A stretch of 64,000 nucleotides of DNA from Streptomyces sp. ADI95-17 (GCF_003846175.1 NZ_ML123047.1:605549-669548); one strand, 5' to 3'. Counted from the first letter of the stretch, positions 17,426 to 27,235 are shown. A program made the numbers and translations. Notes: generated by a model from the sequence alone, not told the origin.

Positions 17426-17508
17426 GCGTGTCCTATTTCCTCCCATGATTAGTCGGATTTAAAGGGCAAACTGCCGGTGTGACTACGGCGACGTAAGGAG
17501 AAGACGAC

Positions 17509-19017
17509 GTGGAGCTAGCTCTGGCGCCGGAAACCCTGGCGCGATGGCAGTTCGGTATCACCACCGTCTATCACTTCCTGTTCGTCCCCCTGACGATCTC
17601 GCTCGCCGCGCTCACCGCCGGCCTGCAGACCGCCTGGGTCCGGACGAACAACGAGAAGTACCTCAGGGCGACGAAGTTCTGGGGCAAACTCTTCCTGATC
17701 AACATCGCCATGGGCGTCGTCACCGGCATCGTCCAGGAGTTCCAGTTCGGCATGAACTGGTCCGACTACTCGCGGTTCGTCGGCGACATCTTCGGCGCTC
17801 CACTCGCGTTCGAAGCACTGATCGCGTTCTTCTTCGAGTCGACGTTCATCGGTCTGTGGATCTTCGGCTGGGACAAGCTGCCGAAGAAGATCCACCTCGC
17901 CTGCATCTGGATGGTCTCCATCGGGACGATCCTGTCCGCGTACTTCATCCTGGCGGCCAACTCCTGGATGCAGCACCCGGTCGGCTACCGGATCAACAAG
18001 GAACGCGGCCGGGCCGAGCTCACCGACTTCTGGCACGTGCTCACCCAGAACACCGCGCTCGCCCAGTTCTTCCACACCATCACCGCGGCCTTCCTGGTCG
18101 GCGGCGCGTTCATGGTCGGCATCGCCGCCTTCCACCTGGCGCGCAAGAAGCACATCCCGGTGATGCGGACCTCGCTGCGGCTCGGACTGATCACCGTGGT
18201 GATCGCCGGACTTCTCACCGCCATCAGCGGCGACCAGCTCGGCAAGGTCATGTTCAAGCAGCAGCCGATGAAGATGGCAGCCGCCGAAGCGCTCTGGGAG
18301 GGGCAGGACTCGGCGCCCTTCTCGATCTTCGCGGTCGGCGACGTGGCCAAGGGCCACAACACCGTGGAGATCTCCATCCCGGGGATACTGTCCTTCCTCG
18401 CGGACGACAGCTTCACCTCGTACGTCCCCGGCATCAACGACATCAACAAGGCCGAGCAGGAGAAGTTCGGCCCCGGCGACTACCGCCCCAACATCCCGGT
18501 CGCGTTCTGGAGCTTCCGCTGGATGATCGGATTCGGGATGGCGTCCTTCGCCCTCGGCATCCTCGGACTGTGGCTGACCCGGAAGAAGTTCATGCTCCCG
18601 CCGGGACTGCGGACCGGTGAGGACGAAGTGCCGCACCTGGTCCTCTTCAAGAACAAGGCACTCAGCCCGAAGCTCACCAAGTGCTACTGGATCGTCGCGC
18701 TCTGGACCCTGCTCTTCCCGCTGATCGCCAACTCCTGGGGCTGGATCTTCACCGAGATGGGCCGCCAGCCCTGGGTCGTCTACGGAGTGCTCCAGACCCG
18801 TGACGCGGTCTCCCCCGGTGTCTCGCAGGGCGAGGTGCTCACCTCGATGATCGGCTTCACCCTGCTCTACGCCGTGCTCGCGGTCGTCGAGGTCAAGCTG
18901 CTCGTGAAGTACATCAAGGCAGGTCCGCCGGAGCTGACCGAGGCCGACCTCAATCCGCCCACCAGGATCGGCGGCGACCATGACGACGCCGACCGGCCGA
19001 TGGCCTTCTCCTACTGA
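17509..19017 (+). CDS. cydA: Cytochrome bd quinol oxidase subunit I
   Basis: 502 aa from GTG 17509 with AAGGAGAAG upstream. CydA oxidises menaquinol and carries haems b558, b595 and d. Visible features: the axial-ligand region RWQFGITTVYHFLFVPLTIS (His about 22), WSDYSRFVGDIFGAPLAFEA, NSWMQHPVG, a QFFHTITAAFLVGG helix, and the C-terminal GWIFTEMGRQPWVVYGVLQT. The Q-loop is of the short type usual in Actinobacteria and Firmicutes. It is the first gene of cydA-cydB-cydDC and is controlled through the upstream Rex operator. The enzyme supports respiration at low oxygen. Confidence 0.98.
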   Translation: MELALAPETLARWQFGITTVYHFLFVPLTISLAALTAGLQTAWVRTNNEKYLRATKFWGKLFLINIAMGVVTGIVQEFQFGMNWSDYSRFVGDIFGAPLAFEALIAFFFESTFIGLWIFGWDKLPKKIHLACIWMVSIGTILSAYFILAANSWMQHPVGYRINKERGRAELTDFWHVLTQNTALAQFFHTITAAFLVGGAFMVGIAAFHLARKKHIPVMRTSLRLGLITVVIAGLLTAISGDQLGKVMFKQQPMKMAAAEALWEGQDSAPFSIFAVGDVAKGHNTVEISIPGILSFLADDSFTSYVPGINDINKAEQEKFGPGDYRPNIPVAFWSFRWMIGFGMASFALGILGLWLTRKKFMLPPGLRTGEDEVPHLVLFKNKALSPKLTKCYWIVALWTLLFPLIANSWGWIFTEMGRQPWVVYGVLQTRDAVSPGVSQGEVLTSMIGFTLLYAVLAVVEVKLLVKYIKAGPPELTEADLNPPTRIGGDHDDADRPMAFSY

Positions 19018-19035
19018 GAGCAGAGGAGCTGAGAG

Positions 19036-20037
19036 ATGGAACTCCACGACGTCTGGTTCGTGCTCATCGCCGTCCTCTGGACCGGCTACTTCTTCCTGGA
19101 GGGATTCGACTTCGGGATCGGCGTCCTCACCAAGCTGCTGGCCCGCGACCGCAAGGAACGACGGGTCCTGATCAACACGATCGGGCCCGTCTGGGACGGC
19201 AACGAGGTGTGGCTGCTCTCCGCGGGCGGTGCGACCTTCGCCGCCTTCCCCGAGTGGTACGCCACCCTGTTCTCCGGCTTCTACCTGCCGCTGCTGATCA
19301 TCCTGGTCTGCCTGATCGTGCGCGGGGTCGCCTTCGAGTACCGGGCCAAGCGGTCCGGTGAGAAGTGGCAGACCAACTGGGAACACGCCATCTTCTGGAC
19401 CTCGTTGATCCCGGCCGTGCTCTGGGGCGTGGCCTTCGGGAACATCGTGCGCGGCGTGAAGATCGACGCCGACATGGAGTACGTGGGCAACTTCTGGGAC
19501 CTGCTCAACCCGTACGCCATTCTCGGCGGACTGGTCACGCTCTTCCTCTTCACCTTCCACGGCGCCGTGTTCGCGGGGCTCAAGACGGCCGGGGACATCC
19601 GGGAGCGGGCGGGCAGGCTGGCGCTGAAGCTGGGGATCGTCACCGCGGTGCTCGCGCTCGGCTTCCTGATCTGGACCCAGCTCGACAACGGGGACGGCTG
19701 GAGCCTGCTGGCGATGATCGTCGCCGCGGTGGCGCTGGTCGCCGCGGTCGCCCTGATCGCGGTGGGACGCGAGGGCTGGTCGTTCGCGTTCTCCGGTGTG
19801 ACCGTCGCGGCCGTGGTCGCGATGCTGTTCCTGACGCTCTTCCCGAACGTCATGCCGTCCTCGCTGGACGACGCCTGGAGCCTCACGGTCACCAACGCCT
19901 CGTCCACCCCGTACACGCTGAAGATCATGACCTGGTGCGCGGGGATCGCCACCCCCGTCGTCCTGATGTACCAGGGCTGGACGTACTGGGTGTTCCGCAA
20001 GCGCATCGGTACGCAGCACATCGCCGAAGCGCACTGA
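19036..20037 (+). CDS. cydB: Cytochrome bd quinol oxidase subunit II
   Basis: 333 aa, full length, starting 18 nt after cydA with GAGGAGCTGAGAG as ribosome-binding region. Typical CydB start (MELHDVWFVLIAVLWTGYFF, then LEGFDFGIGVL), followed by the conserved GPVWDGNEVWLLSAGGATFA and FPEWYATLFSGFYLPLLIIL segments and about eight transmembrane helices. It pairs with CydA in the membrane complex and stabilises its haem sites. Confidence 0.98.
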   Translation: MELHDVWFVLIAVLWTGYFFLEGFDFGIGVLTKLLARDRKERRVLINTIGPVWDGNEVWLLSAGGATFAAFPEWYATLFSGFYLPLLIILVCLIVRGVAFEYRAKRSGEKWQTNWEHAIFWTSLIPAVLWGVAFGNIVRGVKIDADMEYVGNFWDLLNPYAILGGLVTLFLFTFHGAVFAGLKTAGDIRERAGRLALKLGIVTAVLALGFLIWTQLDNGDGWSLLAMIVAAVALVAAVALIAVGREGWSFAFSGVTVAAVVAMLFLTLFPNVMPSSLDDAWSLTVTNASSTPYTLKIMTWCAGIATPVVLMYQGWTYWVFRKRIGTQHIAEAH

Positions 20038-20136
20038 ACGCAGCTGGGGCCAGACCGGCGGATCACGTCCGGGGTCGCGACGCCGACCCTGATCCGCCGG
20101 GCGGACCCCGGTCCGACGACCGAGACCGCTAGGGGC

Positions 20137-20152
20137 TGTTTCACGTGAAACC
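20137..20152. promoter_or_regulatory. parS site (ParB binding) on the cydDC start
   Basis: TGTTTCACGTGAAACC contains the perfect 14-bp parS palindrome GTTTCACGTGAAAC (20138-20151), with 15 of 16 bases of the extended consensus. The GTG start of cydDC (20145-20147) lies exactly inside it. Confidence 0.92.
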
Positions 20153-23100
20153 GATCGACCCGCGTCTGCTCCGCTACGCCCGCGCCACCCGCCTCTTCCT
20201 GGCAGCCGTGGTGGCGCTCGGAGTTGTCGGGGCGGCGCTGGTCATCGCCCAGGCCATGCTCATCGCCGAAGTGGTGGTGGGCGGGTTCGAAGACGGACTG
20301 ACGGTCTCCGGGCTGCGGACCCCGCTGATCCTGCTCGCCGCGGTCGCGCTCGGCCGGGCCCTGGTCGCCTGGCTGACAGAACTGGCCGCGTACCGGGCCA
20401 GCGCGGCGGTCAAGTCCGAACTCCGCGGCCGGCTGCTGGAACGGGCCGCGGCGCTCGGGCCCGGCTGGCTGAGCGGCCAGCGCACCGGCTCCCTCGTGGC
20501 GCTCGCCACCCGTGGTGTCGACGCGCTCGACGACTACTTCGCACGCTATCTGCCGCAGCTCGGACTCGCGGTGGTCGTGCCGGTGGCGGTCCTGGCCAGG
20601 ATCGTCACCGAGGACTGGGTCTCGGCGGCGATCATCGTGGTCACGCTGCCGCTCATCCCGCTCTTCATGATCCTGATCGGCTGGGCCACCCAGTCGCGGA
20701 TGGACCGCCAGTGGCGGCTGCTGTCCCGGCTCTCCGGACACTTCCTAGACGTGGTCGCCGGGCTGCCGACGCTGAAGGTCTTCGGTCGTGCCAAGGCGCA
20801 GGCCGAGTCCATCCGTACGATCACCTCGCAGTACCGCCGGGCCACGCTGCGCACCCTGCGGATCGCGTTCCTGTCCTCCTTCGCCCTGGAGCTGCTGGCG
20901 ACACTGTCGGTGGCCCTGGTGGCCGTCACCATCGGTATGCGGCTGGTGCACGGCGAACTCGACCTCTACACCGGCCTGGTGGTGCTGATCCTGGCGCCCG
21001 AGGCCTATCTGCCGATCCGCCAGGTCGGAGCGCAGTACCACGCCGCCGCCGAGGGGCTCTCGGCCGCCGAGGAGATCTTCGCGGTCCTGGAGACCGAGCC
21101 CCGGCAGGCCGGCACGGCGGACGTACCCGCTTCGCTCCGGCTGGAGCTGGAAGGGGTGACCGTACGGCACGAGGGCCGTACCGAACCTTCGCTGAGCGAG
21201 GCCTCATTGGTGGTGGACGAGGGGGAGACCGTGGCCCTGGTCGGCCCCAGCGGCGTCGGGAAGTCCACCCTGCTCGATGTGGTCCTCGGCTTCACGGCGC
21301 CCGACGAGGGACGGGTACGGATCGGCGGCGCCGATCTGGCGACGCTCGCCCCCGAGCGCTGGCGGGAACGGATCGCCTGGGTACCGCAGCGCCCATACCT
21401 CTTCGCGGGCACCATCGCGGAGAACGTACGGCTCGCCCGGCCGGACGCCGACGACAGCGCGGTGACGGCCGCACTGCGGGACGCCGGGGCACACGATTTC
21501 GTGGCGGAACTGCCGGACGGAGCACGGACGCTCATCGGCGAGGACGGCGCGGGCCTCTCCGCCGGACAGCGCCAGCGGCTCGCACTGGCGCGGGCCTTCC
21601 TCGCCGACCGCCCGCTGCTGCTGCTCGACGAACCGACCGCGAGCCTGGACGGCGAGACGGAGGCGGGGATCGTCGAGGCGGTGCGGCGGCTGTCCGTGGG
21701 CCGGACCGTGCTGCTGGTCGTGCACCGCCCGGCGCTGCTCTCGGTGGCCGACCGGGTGGTGACCCTGGAGCCGGGCGCGACCGCGCGGCCGGCCGGGCCC
21801 GATTCGTCCGCAGCCGTACCGCGGCCGACGGGCGCACCTTCCGCCCCCGCCGGAGCGACGCCGGAGCCCGAGGCGTTGCGGGAGACCACGGCCCGCTCCG
21901 GACGGGTCCTGGGGCGGGTCAGGGAGGCCGCCGGGGCACAGCGCGGCCGGCTGGCGCTCGCACTGCTGCTGGGCAGCCTCGCCCTCGGTTCGGCCGTCGG
22001 GCTGATGGCCGTCTCCGGCTGGCTGATCGCCCGCGCCTCCGAACAGCCCCCGGTGCTCTATCTGATGGTCGCGGTGACCGCTACCCGTGCCTTCGGGCTC
22101 GGGCGGGCCGTCTTCCGTTACGCCGAGCGTCTGGTGTCGCACGACGCGGTGCTCAAGATGCTCGCCGAACTGCGCGTCGCGGTCTACCGGGGGCTGGAGC
22201 GCGTCGCGCCCGCCGGACTCCGCCGCACCCGGCGCGGGGACCTGCTGTCCCGGCTCGTCGCCGATGTCGACGCCCTGCAGGACTACTGGCTGCGCTGGCT
22301 GCTGCCCGCCGCGACCGCCGTGGTCGTCGGCACGGCGGCCGCCGGGTTCGTCGGCTGGCTGCTGCCGGCGGCGGGCGTGGTGCTGGCCGCCGGGCTGCTG
22401 CTGGCCGGGGTGGGAGTGCCGCTGGTCAGCAGCGCCTGCTCCCGCCACACGGAACGCCTGCTCGCCCCCGCCCGCGCCGATCTGGCCACCCGGATCACGG
22501 ACCTGCTCGGCGGGACCGCGGAACTGACCGTCGCGGGTGCCCTGCCCGCCCGTGCGGAACGGACCCGGGACGCCGACGGTGTGCTGACCCGCATCGCCGC
22601 CCGCGCGGCCACCGCCACCGCGCTCGGCGGCGGCCTCATCGCCCTGGTCGCCGGGCTCACCGTCGTCGCCACCGCACTCGTCGCCCTGCCCGCCGTGTAC
22701 GACGGCCGGCTCGCGGGCGTGGAACTGGCGGTGGTGGTGCTCACCCCGCTGGCCGCTTTCGAGGCCGTGGTCGGCCTGCCGCTCGCCGTGCAGTACCGCC
22801 GCAGGGTCGAGCGGAGCGCGGAGCGGGTGTTCGAGGTGCTGGACGCGCCGGTGCCCGTGCATGAGCCCGAGAGCCCGGCCGAGGCGCCCGCGTCGCCCTT
22901 CCCGCTGGAGGTACGGGGACTGTCCGCGCGGTACGCGGGAGCGGCGCGGGACGCCCTCGACGGCATCGACCTGACGCTGACGGCGGGCCGGCGGATCGCC
23001 GTCGTCGGGCCATCCGGCTCCGGCAAGACGACCCTCGCCCAGGTCCTGGTCCGCTTCCTGGACGCACGGGCCGGGACGTACCGGCTCGGTGGCGTCGAGG

Positions 23101-23678
23101 CCGGTGCGCTGGAGGGGGACACGGTCCGGCGGTTCGTCGGGCTGTGCGCCCAGGACGCCCATGTCTTCGACAGCTCCATCCGGGAGAACCTGCGACTGGC
23201 CCGGACCGGCGCGACGGACGAGGAGCTGCGGGACGCGCTCGGCCGGGCACGGCTGCTCGACTGGGCCGACGCCCTGCCGGACGGGCTCGACACCCTCGTC
23301 GGCGAACACGGCGCACGCCTCTCCGGCGGCCAGCGCCAACGCCTCGCCCTGGCCAGGGCGATCCTCGCCGACTTCCCCGTGCTCGTCCTGGACGAACCCG
23401 CCGAACATCTCGACCTGGCGACCGCGGACGCCCTGACCGCGGACCTGCTGGCCGCCACCGAGGGACGTACGACCCTCCTGATCACCCATCGCCTGCAAGG
23501 TCTCGAAGCCGTCGACGAGGTGCTGGTGCTCGACGGGGGCCGGGTCGTCCAGCGCGGCCCGTACGCCGCTCTCGCCGCCGGGGAAGGCCCGCTGCGCCGG
23601 ATGCTGGAGCGCGAACGCGAGACCACGACGCGGGTACCCGAGCGGGCGGCCGGAGAGGCCGTGGGCGCGCCTGCGTGA
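20145..23678 (+). CDS. cydDC: Fused CydD-CydC thiol-reductant ABC exporter
   Basis: 1177 aa. Both halves of the heterodimeric exporter needed for assembly of cytochrome bd are fused, as is usual in Streptomyces. Half 1: six-helix transmembrane domain (about 15-310), then an ATPase with Walker A GPSGVGKST (about 367), signature LSAGQRQR and Walker B LLLLDEPTAS. Linker (about 560-590). Half 2: transmembrane domain (about 600-880), Walker A GPSGSGKTT (about 955), signature LSGGQRQR, Walker B VLVLDEPAEH. The exporter moves glutathione or cysteine in proteobacteria; in Streptomyces the thiol is unknown. The GTG start lies in a parS site and no good ribosome-binding site is visible, so translation may be weak. 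Confidence 0.95.
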   Translation: MKPIDPRLLRYARATRLFLAAVVALGVVGAALVIAQAMLIAEVVVGGFEDGLTVSGLRTPLILLAAVALGRALVAWLTELAAYRASAAVKSELRGRLLERAAALGPGWLSGQRTGSLVALATRGVDALDDYFARYLPQLGLAVVVPVAVLARIVTEDWVSAAIIVVTLPLIPLFMILIGWATQSRMDRQWRLLSRLSGHFLDVVAGLPTLKVFGRAKAQAESIRTITSQYRRATLRTLRIAFLSSFALELLATLSVALVAVTIGMRLVHGELDLYTGLVVLILAPEAYLPIRQVGAQYHAAAEGLSAAEEIFAVLETEPRQAGTADVPASLRLELEGVTVRHEGRTEPSLSEASLVVDEGETVALVGPSGVGKSTLLDVVLGFTAPDEGRVRIGGADLATLAPERWRERIAWVPQRPYLFAGTIAENVRLARPDADDSAVTAALRDAGAHDFVAELPDGARTLIGEDGAGLSAGQRQRLALARAFLADRPLLLLDEPTASLDGETEAGIVEAVRRLSVGRTVLLVVHRPALLSVADRVVTLEPGATARPAGPDSSAAVPRPTGAPSAPAGATPEPEALRETTARSGRVLGRVREAAGAQRGRLALALLLGSLALGSAVGLMAVSGWLIARASEQPPVLYLMVAVTATRAFGLGRAVFRYAERLVSHDAVLKMLAELRVAVYRGLERVAPAGLRRTRRGDLLSRLVADVDALQDYWLRWLLPAATAVVVGTAAAGFVGWLLPAAGVVLAAGLLLAGVGVPLVSSACSRHTERLLAPARADLATRITDLLGGTAELTVAGALPARAERTRDADGVLTRIAARAATATALGGGLIALVAGLTVVATALVALPAVYDGRLAGVELAVVVLTPLAAFEAVVGLPLAVQYRRRVERSAERVFEVLDAPVPVHEPESPAEAPASPFPLEVRGLSARYAGAARDALDGIDLTLTAGRRIAVVGPSGSGKTTLAQVLVRFLDARAGTYRLGGVEAGALEGDTVRRFVGLCAQDAHVFDSSIRENLRLARTGATDEELRDALGRARLLDWADALPDGLDTLVGEHGARLSGGQRQRLALARAILADFPVLVLDEPAEHLDLATADALTADLLAATEGRTTLLITHRLQGLEAVDEVLVLDGGRVVQRGPYAALAAGEGPLRRMLERERETTTRVPERAAGEAVGAPA

Positions 23679-23736
23679 TCCGGGCGGGCCCGACAGTCGA
23701 CTTTCCTCCCCAATCGGGACTAACTACTCTCGGGGT

Positions 23737-25443
23737 ATGCCGGAGCAGGACCCGAAGGACTCACTCGAAGCGGCTACCCAGGCGACCCGCAGCCTGCAGG
23801 GCCTGTCCACCGAAATCACCGCCCGCATCCCGCAGCTGCTGGAGGCCATGCGCTCCGTCGGCGCGGGCCTGGAGCTGCACTCCACCCTCGACCGGATCTG
23901 CGAGACGGCCGCCGAACTCGCCCACTCCCGCTATGCCGCCATCGGCGTCGTCGACGAGGAGGGCGAGGGGCTCTCCGACTTCGTGACCTACGGGGTGCCG
24001 GACGAGGTGGCGGACGAGATCGGTCGCCGCCCCGACGGGCACCGGGGGCTGCTGGGCGCGCTGATCCACGACCCCGCGCCGGTGCGGCTCGCCGATCTGA
24101 CGGCGGATCCGAGGTTCGCCGGCTTCCCGCCCGGCCATCCCCCGATGCGGACCTTCCTGGGCGTACCGATCCGGGTGCAGGGGGAGATCTTCGGGAACCT
24201 CTATCTGGCCGAGAAGGACGACGACGGCGAGTTCAACGACTACGACCTGCACATGGTGCGGGTGCTCGCCACCGAGGCCGGGATCGCCATCGGCAACGCC
24301 CGGCTGTACGAAGCGGCACGCCAGCGCGAGCGGTGGATCGACGGCTCGGTGGCCGTGACCACCGCGCTGCTCTCCGGCGGGGACGCCGACGACGCGCTCT
24401 CCGTCGTCGCCGAACAGGCACGTCGCCTCGCCGACTCCGCCGCCGGGATCGTGCTGCTGCCCACCGAGGACGGCGGGCTGGAGATCGTCGCCGTCTCCGC
24501 CGACGACCCCACCTCCTCGCTCGGGGTGATCATCGGGCCCGAGAGCCCGGTGGCGGCGAAACTGCTGGGCGGCGAGGCGGTCTTCGTGGACGATTCGGCC
24601 ACCGACGCCCGCATGGTCACCAGGCTGGCCTCTCGGTACGGCCCGAGCATGCTGCTGCCCCTGCACAGCGGCGGGCGGGTGCTCGGCGCGCTCGCGACTC
24701 CCCGCGCTCGCGGCGGCCGGCCGTTCACGGAGACCGAGCGGACCCTCGCCACCCAGTTCGCCTCGCAGGCGGCGCTCGCGCTGATGATGGCCGAGGCACA
24801 GCGGGACCGGGAGCGGCTGGCGGTCTACGAGGACCGGGACCGGATCGCCCGTGATCTGCACGATCTGGTCATCCAGCGGCTGTTCGCCACCGGGATGATG
24901 CTGGAGAGCGCCCAGCGCCGGTCGGTGGTGCCCGAGGTGCAGACCGGCATCGGCCGGGCGGTCGACGAACTGGACGTGACCATCCAGGAGATCCGTACCG
25001 CGATCTTCGCGCTCCAGCAGGAACCCGCCGAGGCGCCGTCCGGGCTGCGCACCCGGGTCCTGCGCGAGATCAACATGGCGGCGGTCCCGTTGGGTTTCAA
25101 GCCCTCGCACCGCTTCCTCGGCCCGGTCGACGCGCTGGTCGGCGAGCTCACCGGCAAGAACCTGATCGCGGCATTGCGGGAGGCACTGTCCAATGCCTTC
25201 CGGCATGCCGAGGCGTCGCTGATCGACGTGGTCGTCGACGCGACCGCCACGCTGCCCGACGGGAGGGACGCGGTACGGCTGTCGGTCGCCGACGACGGGG
25301 TGGGCATCTCCGCGGGCGGCCGGCGCAGCGGACTGCGGAACCTGGCGCGCCGGGCGGAGTCGCTCGGCGGCGCGAGCTGGTTCGGACCAGGGATCGGGGA
25401 GGACGGAGGTGGCACGACGGTGGTGTGGGAGGCGCCCCTCTGA
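23737..25443 (+). CDS. DevS/DosT-like GAF-GAF histidine kinase
   Basis: 568 aa. Two GAF domains (about 45-190 and 210-350), a HisKA_3 dimerisation domain with the phospho-acceptor histidine in RDLHDLVIQRLF (about 376), and a C-terminal HATPase (ALREALSNAFRHAEA, VADDGVGI). The first GAF contains GHPPMRTFLGVPIRV, which lines up with the region of mycobacterial DevS that supplies the proximal haem ligand; the histidine here is about residue 133. This suggests an oxygen, NO or redox sensor, fitting its place after the cyd genes, but haem binding is inference. No response regulator gene is adjacent. Confidence 0.9.
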   Translation: MPEQDPKDSLEAATQATRSLQGLSTEITARIPQLLEAMRSVGAGLELHSTLDRICETAAELAHSRYAAIGVVDEEGEGLSDFVTYGVPDEVADEIGRRPDGHRGLLGALIHDPAPVRLADLTADPRFAGFPPGHPPMRTFLGVPIRVQGEIFGNLYLAEKDDDGEFNDYDLHMVRVLATEAGIAIGNARLYEAARQRERWIDGSVAVTTALLSGGDADDALSVVAEQARRLADSAAGIVLLPTEDGGLEIVAVSADDPTSSLGVIIGPESPVAAKLLGGEAVFVDDSATDARMVTRLASRYGPSMLLPLHSGGRVLGALATPRARGGRPFTETERTLATQFASQAALALMMAEAQRDRERLAVYEDRDRIARDLHDLVIQRLFATGMMLESAQRRSVVPEVQTGIGRAVDELDVTIQEIRTAIFALQQEPAEAPSGLRTRVLREINMAAVPLGFKPSHRFLGPVDALVGELTGKNLIAALREALSNAFRHAEASLIDVVVDATATLPDGRDAVRLSVADDGVGISAGGRRSGLRNLARRAESLGGASWFGPGIGEDGGGTTVVWEAPL

Positions 25444-25519
25444 GGCGTTCCTCTGAGACGTCCCTCCGAGACACCTGTCCGAGACGCCTGCTCACGCATG
25501 CGGTGTCGGCTGTCCGGGC

Positions 25520-26386
25520 TCAGCGCCCGGTGTCGGCTGCCCTGCGCTCGGCGATGATCCGCTCGATGACGACCGCGACGCCGTCCTCGCCGTTGGTGAC
25601 GGTCCGGCCGGTGGCGGCGGCGAGCGCGGCGGGGTGGGCGTTGCCCATCGCGTACGAGGTGCCCGCCCAGCTCAGCATCTCCACGTCGTTGGGCATGTCC
25701 CCGAAAGCGACGACCTCGGCGGGCGAGATGCCGCGCTCGGCACAGCAGAGCTCCAGCGTGCTGGCCTTGGAGACCCCCGGGCCGCTGACCTCCAGCAGGG
25801 CCGTCGGGCTGGACCGGGTGAAGGAGGCACGGTCGCCGGCCGTCGTACGGGCCAGGGCGAGGAAGTCGTCCGGGGCCAGCGTGGCGTGGTGGGCGAGGAG
25901 CTTCAGCACGGGGACACCGGTGCCGGGCGTCTCCTCGTGCAGCAGTTTCTCGGCGACGGCGACCGTGGCGCCCGGGTCCAGGTGGAACGGCGGATAGTCC
26001 GGCTCGTAGTGGATTCCGGTGGCCAGCTCGACGGCGAAGGTGGTGCCGGGCGCGGCGGCGCGCATCGAGCGGACGACATCGAGAGCGATGGCGCGCTCCA
26101 GCGGCCGGACCTTGACCAGCTCGCCGCCGGCGTGCAGATCGGCGACCGCCGCGCCGTTGGCGCAGATCGCCAGGCCGTGGCCGTGCACGTGGTCGCTGAC
26201 GACATCCATCCAGCGGGCCGGGCGTCCGGTGACGAAGAAGACCTCGATACCGGCCTCCTCGGCAGCGGCCAGCGCGGCGACGGTGCGGTCGGAGACCGTC
26301 TTGTCGTCGCGGAGCAGGGTGCCGTCCAGGTCGGTGGCGATCAGCCGGATTGCGGCAGGCGAGGGCGAGTCGGTAGCTGAGGTCAC
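25520..26386 (-). CDS. HAD-superfamily Cof-type phosphatase
   Basis: 288 aa from the GTG at 26384-26386, with GAATGGACGG upstream; the frame is open 31 codons further but unlikely to be coding. HAD motifs are clear: LIATDLDGTLLRDD near residue 15, FFVTGRPARW, and VVAFGDMPNDVEML toward the C-terminus. The C2 cap between motifs II and III places it in the Cof/YidA subfamily. Likely a sugar- or cofactor-phosphate phosphatase of unknown specificity. It is the last intact core gene before the island. Confidence 0.88.
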   Translation of the reverse strand: MTSATDSPSPAAIRLIATDLDGTLLRDDKTVSDRTVAALAAAEEAGIEVFFVTGRPARWMDVVSDHVHGHGLAICANGAAVADLHAGGELVKVRPLERAIALDVVRSMRAAAPGTTFAVELATGIHYEPDYPPFHLDPGATVAVAEKLLHEETPGTGVPVLKLLAHHATLAPDDFLALARTTAGDRASFTRSSPTALLEVSGPGVSKASTLELCCAERGISPAEVVAFGDMPNDVEMLSWAGTSYAMGNAHPAALAAATGRTVTNGEDGVAVVIERIIAERRAADTGR

Positions 26387-26533
26387 CCGTCCATTCTCAC
26401 GTACGAGGGTGCACGGGCGTGCGGAGGGGCGCACATCTGAGGATGCGCGCCCCTGACCAGGTGAACATGCCTGGTGCATATGCCAGCGGTTCTGTGGACC
26501 GGTTCCGGCGGGCCGGCTCCGGCGGCGGCCGGG

Positions 26534-27225
26534 TCAGTGACCGAGCTGGGCCAGGCCCTCGGTGGCGATGCGCTCGAAGACCTTCTCGTCCGCCGCGAAG
26601 TCGGAGTCGGGGATCGGGTTGTGGATGACGATCTCGGTGAAACCGAGCGCGAAGTGGGTGCCCGCGAAGTCCACGAAGGCATCGAGCGACTGGAGCGGGC
26701 GGTCCGGGGTGAAACCGGTGAGAAGGATCTTGTCCAGCTCGGCGGCGTCCCGGCCGGTGGACTCGCAGGCGGTGCCCAGCCTGGTGAGCTGCCCGCGGAT
26801 GGCCTCCACGGATTGTTCGGGGGTGCCCGTCTCGTAAAGCTTCGGGTCGCCCGTGGTGACCCAGGCCTGTCCGTACCGGGCGGCGAGCTTCATTCCGCGC
26901 GGGCCGGTGGCGGCCACCGCGAACGGCAGCCGGGGCCGCTGCACACAGCCGGGAATGTTCCGGGCCTCGTTCGCCGCGTAGAACGTGCCCTCGTACGTCA
27001 CCGAGGGCTCACGCAGCAGCTGGTCGAGCAGCGGTACGAACTCGTCGAAGTGGTCGGCCCGTTCGCGCGGCGTCCACGGCTGCTCGTCGCTCCGGCGCAG
27101 TGTCGTGGCGTCGAAGCCGTTGCCGCCGGCGCCGATGCCGAGGGTGAGACGCCCGTCGGAGACGTCGTCGAGCGTGATGAGGTCCTTGGCGAGCGTGACG
27201 GGGTGCCGGAAGTTGGGGGAAGTGA
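26534..27225 (-). pseudogene. C-terminal part of an F420-dependent luciferase-like monooxygenase (LLM) gene
   Basis: About 230 codons encode the C-terminal three-quarters of an LLM-class F420-dependent oxidoreductase: SPNFRHPVTLAKDLITLDDV, GRLTLGIGAGGNGFDA, CVQRPRLPFAVAATGP, QAWVTTGDPKLYE, and ending FERIATEGLAQLGH. Compared with the intact homologue at 37659-38561, it lacks about the first 62 residues. Homology stops at the Val-Thr-Ser codons, where the upstream sequence changes to unrelated DNA. The missing N-terminal part is at 58305-58517 on the same strand, so the gene was split by the 31-kb island. A reading frame from an internal ATG remains open, but the (beta/alpha)8 barrel would be incomplete. 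Confidence 0.92.
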
Positions 27226-27235
27226 TGAACATCCT
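27205..27235. other. Left island junction (attL-like)
   Basis: Read on the plus strand, the LLM gene complement (CCGGAAGTTGGGGGA) runs into the core GAAGTGA at 27219-27225 and then into unrelated DNA (TGAACATCC). The corresponding right junction at 58303-58309 reads GAGGTGA and continues into LLM sequence. The shared GA-N-GTGA core is the inferred crossover region. Confidence 0.7.

Noticed and set aside
17515..20034. 839-aa open frame opposite cydA/cydB
   Set aside because: It is the antisense shadow of two certain membrane protein genes; the translation is a charged, low-complexity product of GC-rich third positions and has no ribosome-binding site or homology pattern.
20711..23498. Long open frames of 717 and 764 aa within cydDC
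   Set aside because: Both overlap the CydDC coding sequence, which carries all ABC motifs; the alternative frames are Arg/Gly-rich shadows.
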